This document shows, piece after piece, positions 24,538 through 33,569 of a stretch of 64,000 nt of DNA. How positions within the stretch are numbered: position 1 is the stretch's first letter; every line of letters begins with the position of its first letter. This DNA is from VFJZ01 sp046598415. GTDB lineage: Bacteria > Actinomycetota > Thermoleophilia > Gaiellales > F1-60-MAGs149. The notes beneath the pieces were generated by a model that ran no database searches, was not told the origin of the DNA, and worked only from the letters and a program-made list of their open reading frames with translations. The position numbers were made by a program, and so were the translations under genes. Location: assembly GCA_046598415.1 (NCBI GenBank), contig JBKJIG010000134.1, positions 1 through 64,000 on the forward strand. The letters are read 5' to 3'.

Positions 24538-25724
24538 CCGCGCTGCCCTTCCTGGACGTCGCCGATCCCGACTTCAGCGTGCGTTCCGGCGCGGTGCGCG
24601 CGGCGCGCGACCAGGGCGCCTACGCCCGCACGTCGTACGGCCTCGCAGTCCTCCGCTACGACGAGGTCAACCGCATCATCAAGGACCGCCGGCTCAGCCA
24701 GGGCAGCGCCGCCTGGCCGGAGCACGTCGGTGTCGGCGGGCCGTGGGCGGAGTGGTGGAAGCGCGGCATCCTCAACCGCGAGGGCGACGACCACGCACGG
24801 CTGCGGCGGCTGATGAATCCCGCCTTCTCGAACAAGCTGGTGATCGCGCTCGTGCCGCGCTTCCAGGCGCTCGCGAACGAGCTCATCGATGGGTTCGCCG
24901 ACCGCGGCCGCTGCGAGTTCATGCGCGAGTTCGCCGAGCCGTACGCCACCCGGGTCGCCGCGTGGCTGCTCGGCATCCCCGAGGAGGAGTGGCGCACGCT
25001 CGCCGGCTGGTCGGAGCAGCTCGGCCTCGGCCTGGCCGTCACCGCCCGCCAGCACGTCGCCGAGATGGAGGAGGGCCTCGCCGGCATGTTCGGGTACGCC
25101 GACGCGGTGATCGCCGACCGGCGGGCGCGGCCGCAGGACGACTTCGTCACGACCCTGGTGCAGGCCAGCGAGGATAACGACCGGCTGTCCGATCAGGAGT
25201 TGCGCGACAACATCGTCCTGCTCATCTTCGGCGGGATCGACACGACCAGGAACCAGCTCGGGCTGGCGATCGACCTGTTCATCCGCCACCCGGAGCAGTG
25301 GCGGCTGCTGGCCGAGCAGCCGGAGCTCGCGTCGCAGGCCGTCGAGGAGATCATGCGGACCCGTCCGACGGTGACGTGGACGACGCGCGAGGCGATCGAG
25401 GACTTCGAGTTCGACGGCATCCCGATCGCGAAGGGCACGACGATCCACCTGTTCTCGGAGTCCTCCGGCACGGACCCGCTGGTGGTCACCGGCAACCCCG
25501 GCTTCGACATCGCCGCGGAGGGCCGGCCGCGCCACTTCGGGTTCGGCGGCGGCCGCCACTTCTGCATCGGCCACTTCATCGCGCGCGGCGACATGGGGGA
25601 GGCGCTCGCCCTGCTCGCGCGGCGGATGCCGAACGTCCGGTCCGACGGCGAGCCGACGTTCCTGCCGGACTCGGGCAACACCGGCCCGATCACGCTGCCG
25701 GTCGCCTTCGACGCGGGACACTGA
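24534..25724 (+). CDS. Cytochrome P450
   Basis: This 396-residue soluble P450 has heme ligand C344 in FGFGGGRHFCIGH, the ExxR motif E272-R275 and the I-helix oxygen motif GGIDTT (233-238). It is of the bacterial class needing separate ferredoxin partners, none of which is encoded nearby. With a gamma-glutamyl ligase and a binding protein in the same transcript, it may oxidise a glutamylated amine. That is inference. Confidence 0.9.
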   Translation: MTALPFLDVADPDFSVRSGAVRAARDQGAYARTSYGLAVLRYDEVNRIIKDRRLSQGSAAWPEHVGVGGPWAEWWKRGILNREGDDHARLRRLMNPAFSNKLVIALVPRFQALANELIDGFADRGRCEFMREFAEPYATRVAAWLLGIPEEEWRTLAGWSEQLGLGLAVTARQHVAEMEEGLAGMFGYADAVIADRRARPQDDFVTTLVQASEDNDRLSDQELRDNIVLLIFGGIDTTRNQLGLAIDLFIRHPEQWRLLAEQPELASQAVEEIMRTRPTVTWTTREAIEDFEFDGIPIAKGTTIHLFSESSGTDPLVVTGNPGFDIAAEGRPRHFGFGGGRHFCIGHFIARGDMGEALALLARRMPNVRSDGEPTFLPDSGNTGPITLPVAFDAGH

Positions 25725-25740
25725 GCCGCAGCCGAGCACA

Positions 25741-25899
25741 AGGTCGTCGGGCGCCGCCGCGGCGGCTGGCGAGCGCGGCGCTGCCGCCGTCGGCAATCAC
25801 CTGGTGCTGCTGGTGCGACTCGATCGCGTCTACCTCGCCGACCTCGGGCTGGGCGACCAGATCGCGGTCGGATCCTGCCCAACTCTCACCGTCAACTGA
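25741..25899 (+). pseudogene. Fragment resembling arylamine N-acetyltransferase
   Basis: In one frame the bases read AVGNHLVLLVRLDRVYLADL then GLGDQIAVGS before a stop at 25897. From memory this resembles the HMVLLV-LDG-YLVDVGFGD core of arylamine N-acetyltransferases. Neither the catalytic cysteine region nor the C-terminus is present, so it would be a remnant. The rest of 25725-26016 shows no intact gene. Confidence 0.4.
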
Positions 25900-26016
25900 A
25901 CATCGAGATTATCGTACGGAACCGCCAGCGCCTGGTGCCGGTGGATCGCCGTCAGGCACGCGAGCGTCGGTTCCACCTGTCCGGCGTACCCGATTCGCTC
26001 GAGGTAGCCGTCGCGG

Positions 26017-26334
26017 CTACTCGCCGACGCGGGCGACGATGTCGCGGCGGCGCACGATCAGCACGGGCTCGCCGCCGAGGCGCACTTCCATGGCGGCAGC
26101 ACGAGGGAACAGCACCTTGTCGCCCGGCGCCACGCCCTGCACCTCGTCGCCGATCGCGAGCACGATGCCGCTCTTCACGGGCACCTCGCCGGCGGACGGG
26201 ATGATCAGGCCGGTCCGCGTCTCGTGCTCGTCGGAGGCGGGCGAGACCGTCAGCCAGTCGTCGAGCGGTTCGATCTGCACGTCGGGTGCCGATGCGCGTT
26301 CCATGCGTCGCAGGGTGTCGTCGTCGCCGTACAC
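26017..26334 (-). CDS. GroES-like (Cpn10) protein without GroEL partner
   Basis: This 105-residue Cpn10-family protein has the segments VQIEPLDDWLTVSP, GLIIPSAGE and VQGVAPGDKVLFPR. No groEL lies nearby, so this may be a divergent extra co-chaperonin. I chose the GTG at 26334 because TACAGT lies 7 bases before it; an ATG at 26304 would give a shorter protein. It is divergent from alaS. Confidence 0.75.
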   Translation of the reverse strand: MYGDDDTLRRMERASAPDVQIEPLDDWLTVSPASDEHETRTGLIIPSAGEVPVKSGIVLAIGDEVQGVAPGDKVLFPRAAAMEVRLGGEPVLIVRRRDIVARVGE

Positions 26335-26341
26335 CCGTCGA

Positions 26342-26347
26342 ACTGTA
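26342..26347 (-). promoter_or_regulatory. -10 element, leaderless
   Basis: TACAGT on the minus strand ends 7 bases before the GTG at 26334 and supports that start. Confidence 0.5.
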
Positions 26348-26394
26348 CCGCCCCGTGCTCGCGCCGACCTGCTCGGCGTCGCGCCGGCGCCGCC

Positions 26395-26400
26395 TATCCT
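26395..26400 (+). promoter_or_regulatory. -10 element of alaS operon
   Basis: TATCCT ends 8 bases before the alaS ATG. No Shine-Dalgarno sequence is present, so the head of this operon is likely leaderless. Confidence 0.55.
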
Positions 26401-26408
26401 TCGCCTCG

Positions 26409-29039
26409 ATGCGCTCGCATGAGATCCGCACCTCGTTTCGCGACTACTTCGCCGCGCGCGACCACGTTGTCGTGCCGTCGGCGTCGCTCGTCCCGCCCTC
26501 ACTCGACGCCACCGTCCTGCTCACCACCGCCGGCATGCAGCCCTTCAAGCCGTACTTCCTCGGCCTGGAGACGCCGCCGGGGCCGCGCGTCACGTCGATC
26601 CAGAAGTGCTTCCGCACGACCGACATCGAGGTCGTCGGCCAGACCGCCCGGCACCTCACGTTCTTCGAGATGATGGGCAACTTCTCGTTCGGCGACTACT
26701 TCAAGGAAGGCGCCATTGCGCAGGCCTGGGAGCTGTCGATCGACGGCTGGAAGATGGATCCCGAGCGACTCTGGGTGACCGTCTACGAGGGCGGCGACGG
26801 CGTGCCGCGCGACGACGAGGCGATCGATCTGTGGCGCGCCATCGGGCAGCCGGGGGAGCGCATCGTGGCGCTCGGCGAGGACAACTTCTGGAAGGCCGGC
26901 CCGACCGGTCCGTGCGGCCCCTGCTCGGAGTTGTTCTACGACCGCGGGCCCGAGCACGGCTGCGGCCGGCAGCTCGGCGGCGGGCCCGACCAGTGCGGCC
27001 CGCAGTGCGACTGCGACCGCGTGCTCGAGTACTGGAACCTCGTCTTCATGCAGTTCGACCGCCAGGCGAGCGGACTGACGCCGCTGCCGAAGCCGTCGAT
27101 CGACACCGGCGCCGGCGTCGAGCGCATCTCGGCGCTGCTGCAGGGAGTGCACTCCGTCTACGAGACCGACGGCTTCCAGGAGGTGATCGCGGCCTGCGAG
27201 TCGTGGTCGGGCGCCTCCTACACCGACGGCGGCGCCGCCATGCGCGCGCTGCGCGTCCTCGCCGACCACGGCCGCGGCATGGCGTTCCTCGCCACCGACG
27301 GCGTCATCCCGTCGAACGAGCAGCGCGGCTACATCCTGCGCCGCATCATCCGCCGCGCCGTCTCGCACGGACATCGCATCGGGCTGCCGTCGCCGTTCCT
27401 GCAGAAGCTGCACGGCGTCATCGTCGACCAGTTCGGCGAGGCGTACCCCGACCTCGTCCAGCACCGCGGCGACGTCGCGGACATCCTGGCCGGCGAGGAG
27501 GAGCGCTTCGCACGCACCCTCGAGACCGGCACGACGATCCTCGACGACGTGATCGCGCGCACGAAGGCGGCGGGCGGCATCGAGATCCCCGCCACCGACG
27601 CCTTCCAGCTGCACGACACCTACGGCTTCCCGATCGAGGTCACGGCCGAGATCGCCGCCGAGCACGGACTGGCGATCGACGAGGCCGGCTTCGCCGCGCA
27701 GATGGACGCCCAGCGCCGCCGCGCCCGCGAGGCCGCGAAGGGCGGCAAGGAGCGTGAGGTCGCCGCGGCGTTCGCCCGCGAGGCCGGGTTCCGCACCGAG
27801 TTCACCGGCTACGACGATCTGGACGTCGTCACCACCGCCGAGGCCGTGCAGGAGCTCGGCGACGGGCGCCTGCTCGTGAAGCTGCGCCGCTCGCCGTTCT
27901 ATGCCGAGGGCGGCGGGCAGGTGTCGGATCGCGGCGTCCTCGAAGGTCCGTCCGGCCGTGCGGCGGTGGTCGAGGCGTACCGCTTCGATGGCGACCAGAC
28001 GCTCGCCGTCGTGCTCGAGCAGGGCTCGATCAGCGCGGGCGAGACCGTCCGCGCCGAGGTCGACCGCAACCACCGGCGGCCGACGGTGGCGAACCACACC
28101 GGCACCCACCTGCTGCACCGCGCGCTGCGCGAGGTGCTCGGCGATCACGCGCACCAGCGCGGCTCGGCCGTGCGCGCCGACAAGCTGCGCTTCGACTTCT
28201 CGCACACCGGGCCGATGACGCCCGAGCAGGTGGCCGAGGTCGAGGACCGCGTCAACGACGCCGTCGTCCACAACTACCCGCTGCACATCTTCGAGACGTC
28301 GCAGGACGAGGCGCGCAAGCTCGGCGCGACGATGCTGTTCGGCGAGAAGTACGGCGACGTCGTGCGCGTGGTCGACATCGTCGGGTTCTCGACCGAGCTC
28401 TGCGGCGGCACGCACGTACGCTCGACCGCCGAGGTGGGGCCGTTCAAGATCCTGTCGGAGTCGTCGGTCGGCCAGGGCGTGCGCCGCATCGAGGCCGTCA
28501 CCAGCGGCGCCGCGCTCGCTTTGCTGCGCGAGCGCGAGCGAGCGGCCGTCGAGCTGGCGCGCGATCTGAAGACCGAGCCCGAGCGCGTGGGAGAGGCCGT
28601 CTCCCGGCTGCGCGAGCGCGTGCGCGAGCTGGAGAAGTCGAAGGGCGCGGGCGCCGCCACCGGTGGCGGTGTCGACCTCGCAGCGCTGGCGAGCCAGGCC
28701 TCCACGCACGGCGGCATCGCCGTGCTGGCGCTCTCGCAGGGCGACACGCCGCCCGACGACCTGCTCGAGCTCGCCGATCGCCTGCGCGGCGCGCTCGGCT
28801 CATCGGTGGTCGTGCTCGCCTCGAACGCCGGCGGCCGCGCGCACCTGGTCGCCTCGGCCACGCCGGACGCCGTCGACAAGGGCGGTGACGCCGCTGCGGT
28901 GATCCGCGAGATCTCGCCGCTCGTCGGCGGTGGCGGAGGCGGTCGCCCGACCATGGCGCGCGCCGGCGGCAAGGACCCGTCGCACATCGACGAGGCGCTC
29001 GCTGCGGCGCGCTCGTTCCTCGCCTCCCGTCTCGGGTGA
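26409..29039 (+). CDS. alaS: Alanyl-tRNA synthetase
   Basis: This 876-residue class II synthetase is of full length. The catalytic domain has FFEMMGNFSFGDYFK and the editing domain has the zinc ligands in HTGTHLLHRAL and CGGTHV. The C-terminal C-Ala domain ends with GGGGGGRPTMARAGGKD. It heads alaS-ruvX-mltG-aroE-prepilin peptidase, an order shared in part with Firmicutes. The stop overlaps the ruvX GTG. Confidence 0.96.
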   Translation: MRSHEIRTSFRDYFAARDHVVVPSASLVPPSLDATVLLTTAGMQPFKPYFLGLETPPGPRVTSIQKCFRTTDIEVVGQTARHLTFFEMMGNFSFGDYFKEGAIAQAWELSIDGWKMDPERLWVTVYEGGDGVPRDDEAIDLWRAIGQPGERIVALGEDNFWKAGPTGPCGPCSELFYDRGPEHGCGRQLGGGPDQCGPQCDCDRVLEYWNLVFMQFDRQASGLTPLPKPSIDTGAGVERISALLQGVHSVYETDGFQEVIAACESWSGASYTDGGAAMRALRVLADHGRGMAFLATDGVIPSNEQRGYILRRIIRRAVSHGHRIGLPSPFLQKLHGVIVDQFGEAYPDLVQHRGDVADILAGEEERFARTLETGTTILDDVIARTKAAGGIEIPATDAFQLHDTYGFPIEVTAEIAAEHGLAIDEAGFAAQMDAQRRRAREAAKGGKEREVAAAFAREAGFRTEFTGYDDLDVVTTAEAVQELGDGRLLVKLRRSPFYAEGGGQVSDRGVLEGPSGRAAVVEAYRFDGDQTLAVVLEQGSISAGETVRAEVDRNHRRPTVANHTGTHLLHRALREVLGDHAHQRGSAVRADKLRFDFSHTGPMTPEQVAEVEDRVNDAVVHNYPLHIFETSQDEARKLGATMLFGEKYGDVVRVVDIVGFSTELCGGTHVRSTAEVGPFKILSESSVGQGVRRIEAVTSGAALALLRERERAAVELARDLKTEPERVGEAVSRLRERVRELEKSKGAGAATGGGVDLAALASQASTHGGIAVLALSQGDTPPDDLLELADRLRGALGSSVVVLASNAGGRAHLVASATPDAVDKGGDAAAVIREISPLVGGGGGGRPTMARAGGKDPSHIDEALAAARSFLASRLG

Positions 29040-29434
29040 AGGTCCTCGCGCTCGACTACGGATCGGCGCGCACCGGGGTCGCGGTCTCGGACGCGACGGG
29101 CACGCTCGCGACGCCGCTTGCGACCATCGAGCGGATCGGCAGCGCGGCGGGTATGGAAGCCCTGCTCGCTATCGTGGAGGCCGAGCGACCCGGGCTGATC
29201 GTGGTCGGTCTGCCGCGCACGCCGTCCGGCGAGCGGGGGAGCCAGGCCGGTGCCTCGGTCGCCTTCGCGGGCCGCCTGCGGGCCCGCGTCGAGGTTCCCG
29301 TCGAGCTGGAGGACGAGCGATACACGACGACGATCGCACAGCGCACGAGCCGCTCGGCGGCGAGCGGCCTGGACGCGCGGGCGGCGGCGGTGCTGCTCCA
29401 AGGCGTGCTGGACCGCCGCGCGGGCCGATGCTGA
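29036..29434 (+). CDS. ruvX: RuvX/YqgF RNase H-fold nuclease
   Basis: This 132-residue protein has the RNase H-like fold: VLALDYGSARTGVAVSD with the first catalytic aspartate, VVGLPRTPSGERGSQ, then ELEDERYTT. Members are called Holliday junction resolvase-like or pre-16S rRNA nuclease. It starts at a GTG overlapping the alaS stop. Confidence 0.9.
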   Translation: MKVLALDYGSARTGVAVSDATGTLATPLATIERIGSAAGMEALLAIVEAERPGLIVVGLPRTPSGERGSQAGASVAFAGRLRARVEVPVELEDERYTTTIAQRTSRSAASGLDARAAAVLLQGVLDRRAGRC

Positions 29435-30432
29435 TCCGCCGCGCGCTCGGCGTCGTGGTGCTGCTGGGGCTGCTCGGGCTGATCGTCTACGGCCTGAAGG
29501 AGGCGGAGTCGCGCGTGTTCGGCGGCAGCTCGCCCGGCGCCGAGGTGACGGTGACGATCCCGAAGGGCTCGGGCGCGGCCGCGATCGGCAGCATCCTGGA
29601 GAAGGCCGGGGTCGTCGAATCGGCCTCGCGGTTCGAGCTCGAGGCGTTCAGCGAGACGGGCCTGCAGGCCGGCACCTACGTGCTGCGCAAGAACGATGGC
29701 TACAACCGTGCGATCGAGACGCTGAAGGCGGGCCCGCCGGTCAGGCCCACCAAACAGCTGCTGATCCCCGAGGGCCTCGCCGCGCGCGACGTGGCCGAGC
29801 TGACGCCGAAGATCGGGCTGGCGAGCGCCGACTACGAGGCCGCTGTCAAGGCCGCCAAACCGCCGGCCGGCTTCCTCGCCAAGGACGAGAAGGCCGAGAC
29901 CCTCGAGGGCTTCCTGTTCCCCGCCACGTACGACGTCGCGCAGCCGCCGTCCGGCACCGAGCTGGTCGACCAGCAGCTGACGGCGTTCGTCGCGAACTTC
30001 GCCAAGGTCGACATGGCGAAGGCGAAGAAGAAGAACCTCACGCAGTACGACGTGCTCAAGATCGCGTCGCTGATCGAGCGCGAGGCGGCCTTCGCGGGCG
30101 ACCGCCGCAAGATCTCGGCCGTCATCTACAACCGGCTGAAGGCGAAGATGACGCTCGGCATCGACGCCACCATCCAGTACGCCGTCGGCTCGTGGAAGCC
30201 GCTCACGGCCAAGGATCTCGAGATCGACTCGCCGTTCAACTCGCGCAAGGTGCGGGGCCTGCCGCCGACGCCGATCGCCGCTCCGGGCCTGGCCGCGATG
30301 AAGGCCGCCGCGAACCCGGCGAACGTCGACTACCTGTACTACGTCGCCATCCCGGGCGATCCCGAGCGCAAGCACTTCTTCACGAAGTCGTTCGACGAGT
30401 TCCTCCAGTACCAGAAGGATCATCCCGCGTGA
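29428..30432 (+). CDS. mltG: Endolytic transglycosylase MltG
   Basis: This 334-residue inner-membrane protein has one N-terminal membrane segment (about residues 7-24), then a LysM-like part and the YceG domain. The catalytic glutamate is in ASLIEREA, followed by AVIYNRL and GIDATIQYA. It cuts nascent glycan strands outside the membrane. It overlaps ruvX by 7 bases and aroE by GTGA. Confidence 0.92.
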   Translation: MLIRRALGVVVLLGLLGLIVYGLKEAESRVFGGSSPGAEVTVTIPKGSGAAAIGSILEKAGVVESASRFELEAFSETGLQAGTYVLRKNDGYNRAIETLKAGPPVRPTKQLLIPEGLAARDVAELTPKIGLASADYEAAVKAAKPPAGFLAKDEKAETLEGFLFPATYDVAQPPSGTELVDQQLTAFVANFAKVDMAKAKKKNLTQYDVLKIASLIEREAAFAGDRRKISAVIYNRLKAKMTLGIDATIQYAVGSWKPLTAKDLEIDSPFNSRKVRGLPPTPIAAPGLAAMKAAANPANVDYLYYVAIPGDPERKHFFTKSFDEFLQYQKDHPA

Positions 30433-31247
30433 TCTCGGCGGCGACGACGCTCGTCGGCGTGATTGGCGATCCCGTCGCGCACTCGCTGTCGCCCCGCATG
30501 CAGAACGCGGCGTTTGCGGCCGCCGGCCTGGACTGGGCGTACGTGCCGCTGCGCGTGGCGCCCGACCGGCTGGGCGAGGCGCTGCGCGGGCTCGCGGGCC
30601 TGTCGTTTGCCGGCGCCAACGTCACGATCCCGCACAAGGAGGGCGTCGCGGCGCTGGTCGACGAGACGACCGACGTGGCGCGCGCGGCCGGCAGCGTCAA
30701 CACCGTCGTGGTGCGCCGCGACGGCTCGCTGCTGGGCGACTCCACCGACGGGGGCGCCGTCACGGGCGGCCTCGCCGCCGTGGCCGGCGACGGCGTGCTG
30801 CAGCGCCGCGTGCTCGTACTGGGCGCCGGCGGCTCGGCCCGCGCGGTGGTCGCGGCCCTGTCCACGGCGGGCGCCGACGTCGGCGTCTGGTCGCGCCGGC
30901 CGGAGGCCGGGCAGGCGCTCGCGGCCGCGCTCGGCGTCACCGCCCACGACCGCCTCCCGTCGCCGCTGCCGCCCGTGATCGTCAACTGCACGCCGCTCGG
31001 CGGCGCGAAGGCGCTCACGGAGTCGCCGCTCGAAGCCGATTCTCTTTCCGATGTCCAAGCCGTCTGCGACCTCGCCTACCGTCCCGACGCGGCGCCGACC
31101 GTCCTCTGCAGCGACGCCGCCGCGCGCGGCATCGCCGTCGTCGACGGCCTCGAGGTGCTCGTCCGGCAGGGCGCCCGCTCGTTCGCGATCTGGACCGGCG
31201 TGGAGCCCGATCTGGACGTCATGCGCCGCGCTGCCGCGGGACGCTAG
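30429..31247 (+). CDS. aroE: Shikimate dehydrogenase
   Basis: This 272-residue enzyme reduces 3-dehydroshikimate with NADPH. Visible motifs are GDPVAHSLSPRMQNAAF at the substrate site, the catalytic lysine in NVTIPHKEG, STDGGA, and the nucleotide loop LGAGGSARAV. The GTG start overlaps the mltG stop. aroC, aroKB and aroQ lie further on the same strand, past an inserted block of other genes. Confidence 0.92.
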   Translation: MISAATTLVGVIGDPVAHSLSPRMQNAAFAAAGLDWAYVPLRVAPDRLGEALRGLAGLSFAGANVTIPHKEGVAALVDETTDVARAAGSVNTVVVRRDGSLLGDSTDGGAVTGGLAAVAGDGVLQRRVLVLGAGGSARAVVAALSTAGADVGVWSRRPEAGQALAAALGVTAHDRLPSPLPPVIVNCTPLGGAKALTESPLEADSLSDVQAVCDLAYRPDAAPTVLCSDAAARGIAVVDGLEVLVRQGARSFAIWTGVEPDLDVMRRAAAGR

Positions 31248-31250
31248 CCG

Positions 31251-31916
31251 GTGAGCGCCGCGGCGATTGCCGTCGGCGCCGTCGCGGGAGTGGTCGCGGG
31301 CCTGGCCGCCGAGCCGCTCGTGCGACGCCTGCCCGCCGGCATCGAGGACGCCGTCGAGCAGCCTGCCTGGACGCGCGCGCTGCGTCGTCCGCCGACCATG
31401 GAGATCGTCGGCGCCGTGCTGGGAGCCGCCGCCGGCTGGCGCCTCGGCCTGGTCGGGCCACTCGTGCCCGCGCTGCTGCTGATCGCCCTGCTGGTGCCGA
31501 TCACGTTCATCGACATCGAGCACCGCGTGATCCCCGACCGCCTCGTCTTCCCCGGCACGGCCGCCGCGCTCGTGGTGTGGGCGCTGATCGATCCGGGCAG
31601 CCTCTCCGAGCACGGTCTCGCGGCCGTCATCGCCTGCGTCGTGTTCCTCGTGATGGCGATCGTCTACCCGGCCGGTATGGGGCTCGGCGACGTGAAACTC
31701 GCGTTGCTGCTGGGCGCGTTCCTCGGTTCTGCGGTCGCGCCCGGCCTGTTCATCGGCTTCGTCATCTCGGCCGTGCCGTCGCTGGTGATCCTGCTCAAGT
31801 ACGGCCGCGAGGGTGGCAAGATGGGCATCCCGTTCGGGCCGTTCATGGCGGCAGGGGCGTTCGTCGGCCTGCTGTGGGGCGACCAGCTGATCCGCTGGTA
31901 CCTGCACACCCACTGA
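31251..31916 (+). CDS. Prepilin peptidase (A24), short form
   Basis: This 221-residue polytopic membrane protease has both catalytic aspartates, in FIDIEHRVIPD and GMGLGDVKLA. The N-terminal zinc-cysteine methyltransferase part of PilD is missing, so it may only cleave and not methylate. No pilin gene is in the window. It follows aroE by 3 bases. Confidence 0.88.
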   Translation: MSAAAIAVGAVAGVVAGLAAEPLVRRLPAGIEDAVEQPAWTRALRRPPTMEIVGAVLGAAAGWRLGLVGPLVPALLLIALLVPITFIDIEHRVIPDRLVFPGTAAALVVWALIDPGSLSEHGLAAVIACVVFLVMAIVYPAGMGLGDVKLALLLGAFLGSAVAPGLFIGFVISAVPSLVILLKYGREGGKMGIPFGPFMAAGAFVGLLWGDQLIRWYLHTH

Positions 31917-31925
31917 CGCCGGCGG

Positions 31926-33251
31926 CTACTCGCTCTCGCGGCCGGAGACCAGCTTCGCCAGGTCGTACAGCCGCGCCTTGGCGCCGGTGCGCTCCTCGCG
32001 GCGATCGGCCTGGTCGATCAGCCAGTAGACGCCGTGGGTGCCGATGAAGCGCAGCGGCTCCGGCTCCCAGCGGCGTGGATCGGGCCGGTTCACCCACGGC
32101 AGCGCCGTCAGATCGGTCTGCTCGCCGCGGATCAGGTCGGTGAGGATGCGCCCGCCGAGGTTGGCCGCGGCGACGCCTTCGCCGACCCAGCCGCCCGCCC
32201 ACGCGAGGCCCGTCGCCGGATCGGCTGCCACGCTCGGCATCCAGTCGCGCTGCGCGCCGAACACGCCCGACCAGGCGTGCACGATCGCGACGCCGTGGGT
32301 GGCCGGCCAGAGGGCGTGCAGCTTCTCGGTCAGGCGCCGGACGGCCCAGTTCTCGACCTCGCCGTAGCGGTCGAAGCCCGAACGCCAGTAGTAGGGGCGC
32401 CCGCGCCCGCCGACCGCGATGCGGCCGTCGGCCGTGCGCTGGATGTACGCGTAGGACAGGGCGGCGTCGGCGATCGTCTCGGCGTTCTGCCAGCCGATCT
32501 CATCCCAGATCGCCTGCGGCAGCGGCTCGGTGACCACCATCGTCGACCGCAGGGGAATGATCTGGCGCGCCAGGCCGGGCAGGCTCGGCGTGTAGCCCTC
32601 GGTCGCGCGCACGACCCATGTGGTGCGCACGTCGCCCTGCGCCGTTCGGGCCCGTCGCGGCTCGATCGCGGTCACGGCCGTGCCTTCGTAGATGGGCACG
32701 CCGAGCCGCTCGACCGCGTCGGCGAGCCCGCGCACCAGGGCGGCGGGCTGCACGCGGGCCACGTTCGGGTCGAACACGGCGCCGAGGGCGCCCGCGATGC
32801 GCACGCGCTCGGCCAGTTCCGCCGGATCGAGCCACACGCCATGGGCGAGCGGATGGTCACGCAGACGCTCGAGCTGCGTCGGCCCGGTCGCAACGGCCAG
32901 CGCGCCGCCCTTGTGGAACGCGCACTCGATACCCTCGGCGGCCGCCGCCCGGCCGACCTCGTCGACGGTGGCGGTGATGGCCGCGACCGTCGCGTCGTCG
33001 TGGACGCCGGAGATGGCGCCGGCGACCCAGCCGCCGTTGCGCCCGGACGCGCCGTAGCCGGCGAACTCGCGCTCCAGCACCACCACCCGCAGGCCCGGAT
33101 CGGCGCGCTTCAGGTAGTACGCCGTCCACAGCCCGGTGTAGCCGGCGCCCACGATCGCGACGTCGCAGTCGAGCGGGCCGGGCAGCGACGGTCGCCGCGC
33201 GGGCGTTCCGCCGAGCTCGCCGAACCAGAAGGAGGGGCCGCCGATCAGCAC
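31926..33251 (-). CDS. FAD-dependent amine oxidoreductase (DAO family)
   Basis: This 441-residue flavoprotein has FAD motif DVAIVGAGYTGLWTAYYL and the stretch GYGASGRNGGW, typical of PuuB-like gamma-glutamylputrescine oxidases and related DAO amine oxidases. The C-terminus has AGGWVGEGVAAANLGG. The substrate is unknown. The GTG start has TACCGT 8 bases before it. It is convergent with the prepilin peptidase gene. Confidence 0.8.
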   Translation of the reverse strand: MLIGGPSFWFGELGGTPARRPSLPGPLDCDVAIVGAGYTGLWTAYYLKRADPGLRVVVLEREFAGYGASGRNGGWVAGAISGVHDDATVAAITATVDEVGRAAAAEGIECAFHKGGALAVATGPTQLERLRDHPLAHGVWLDPAELAERVRIAGALGAVFDPNVARVQPAALVRGLADAVERLGVPIYEGTAVTAIEPRRARTAQGDVRTTWVVRATEGYTPSLPGLARQIIPLRSTMVVTEPLPQAIWDEIGWQNAETIADAALSYAYIQRTADGRIAVGGRGRPYYWRSGFDRYGEVENWAVRRLTEKLHALWPATHGVAIVHAWSGVFGAQRDWMPSVAADPATGLAWAGGWVGEGVAAANLGGRILTDLIRGEQTDLTALPWVNRPDPRRWEPEPLRFIGTHGVYWLIDQADRREERTGAKARLYDLAKLVSGRESE

Positions 33252-33259
33252 GATCGGTC

Positions 33260-33265
33260 ACGGTA
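33260..33265 (-). promoter_or_regulatory. -10 element, leaderless
   Basis: TACCGT on the minus strand ends 8 bases before the GTG at 33251. Confidence 0.45.
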
Positions 33266-33416
33266 GCGAAGGCGGAAGCGGCGCGGTGGGCCGAGTTTTT
33301 TGTGACCGAATCGTGATGAGGAGTTCAACGGATCGAGACGGCGCCCGGATACGGTTTGCGCACACCCGAAAAGCGGCGGACTCCCTCCTCCTCCACCCTC
33401 ACCCCGCCGTGATTCC

Positions 33417-33450
33417 GAGGCGGGCCCTTCTCCTCCGAGGGGCCCGCCTC
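33417..33450 (+). terminator. Strong hairpin with 11-base arms
   Basis: GAGGCGGGCCC and GGGCCCGCCTC pair perfectly around 12 bases and are followed by AAACTTTTG. It lies alone in the 348-base gap 33252-33599 with no plus-strand gene in front, so it may end a small RNA starting in this gap. The gap is visibly lower in GC than its surroundings. Confidence 0.5.
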
Positions 33451-33569
33451 AAACTTTTGTCGGGACCTCGTGCGACGACGCTTCCTCCCCCGCCCGGGGA
33501 GGGCCGCGCGACGCATTTGGAGCAAGTTTGCAGAATTTTCCTCATGATCTCCTGGAAAGAGCCCGATAC

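Noticed and set aside
25900..26016. C-terminal continuation of the acetyltransferase-like fragment
   Set aside because: One frame reads plausible protein sequence but I could not match it to the family, so the remnant was ended at the stop at 25899.
26499..28709. 736-codon minus-strand frame opposite alaS
   Set aside because: Shadow of alaS; no recognisable motif.
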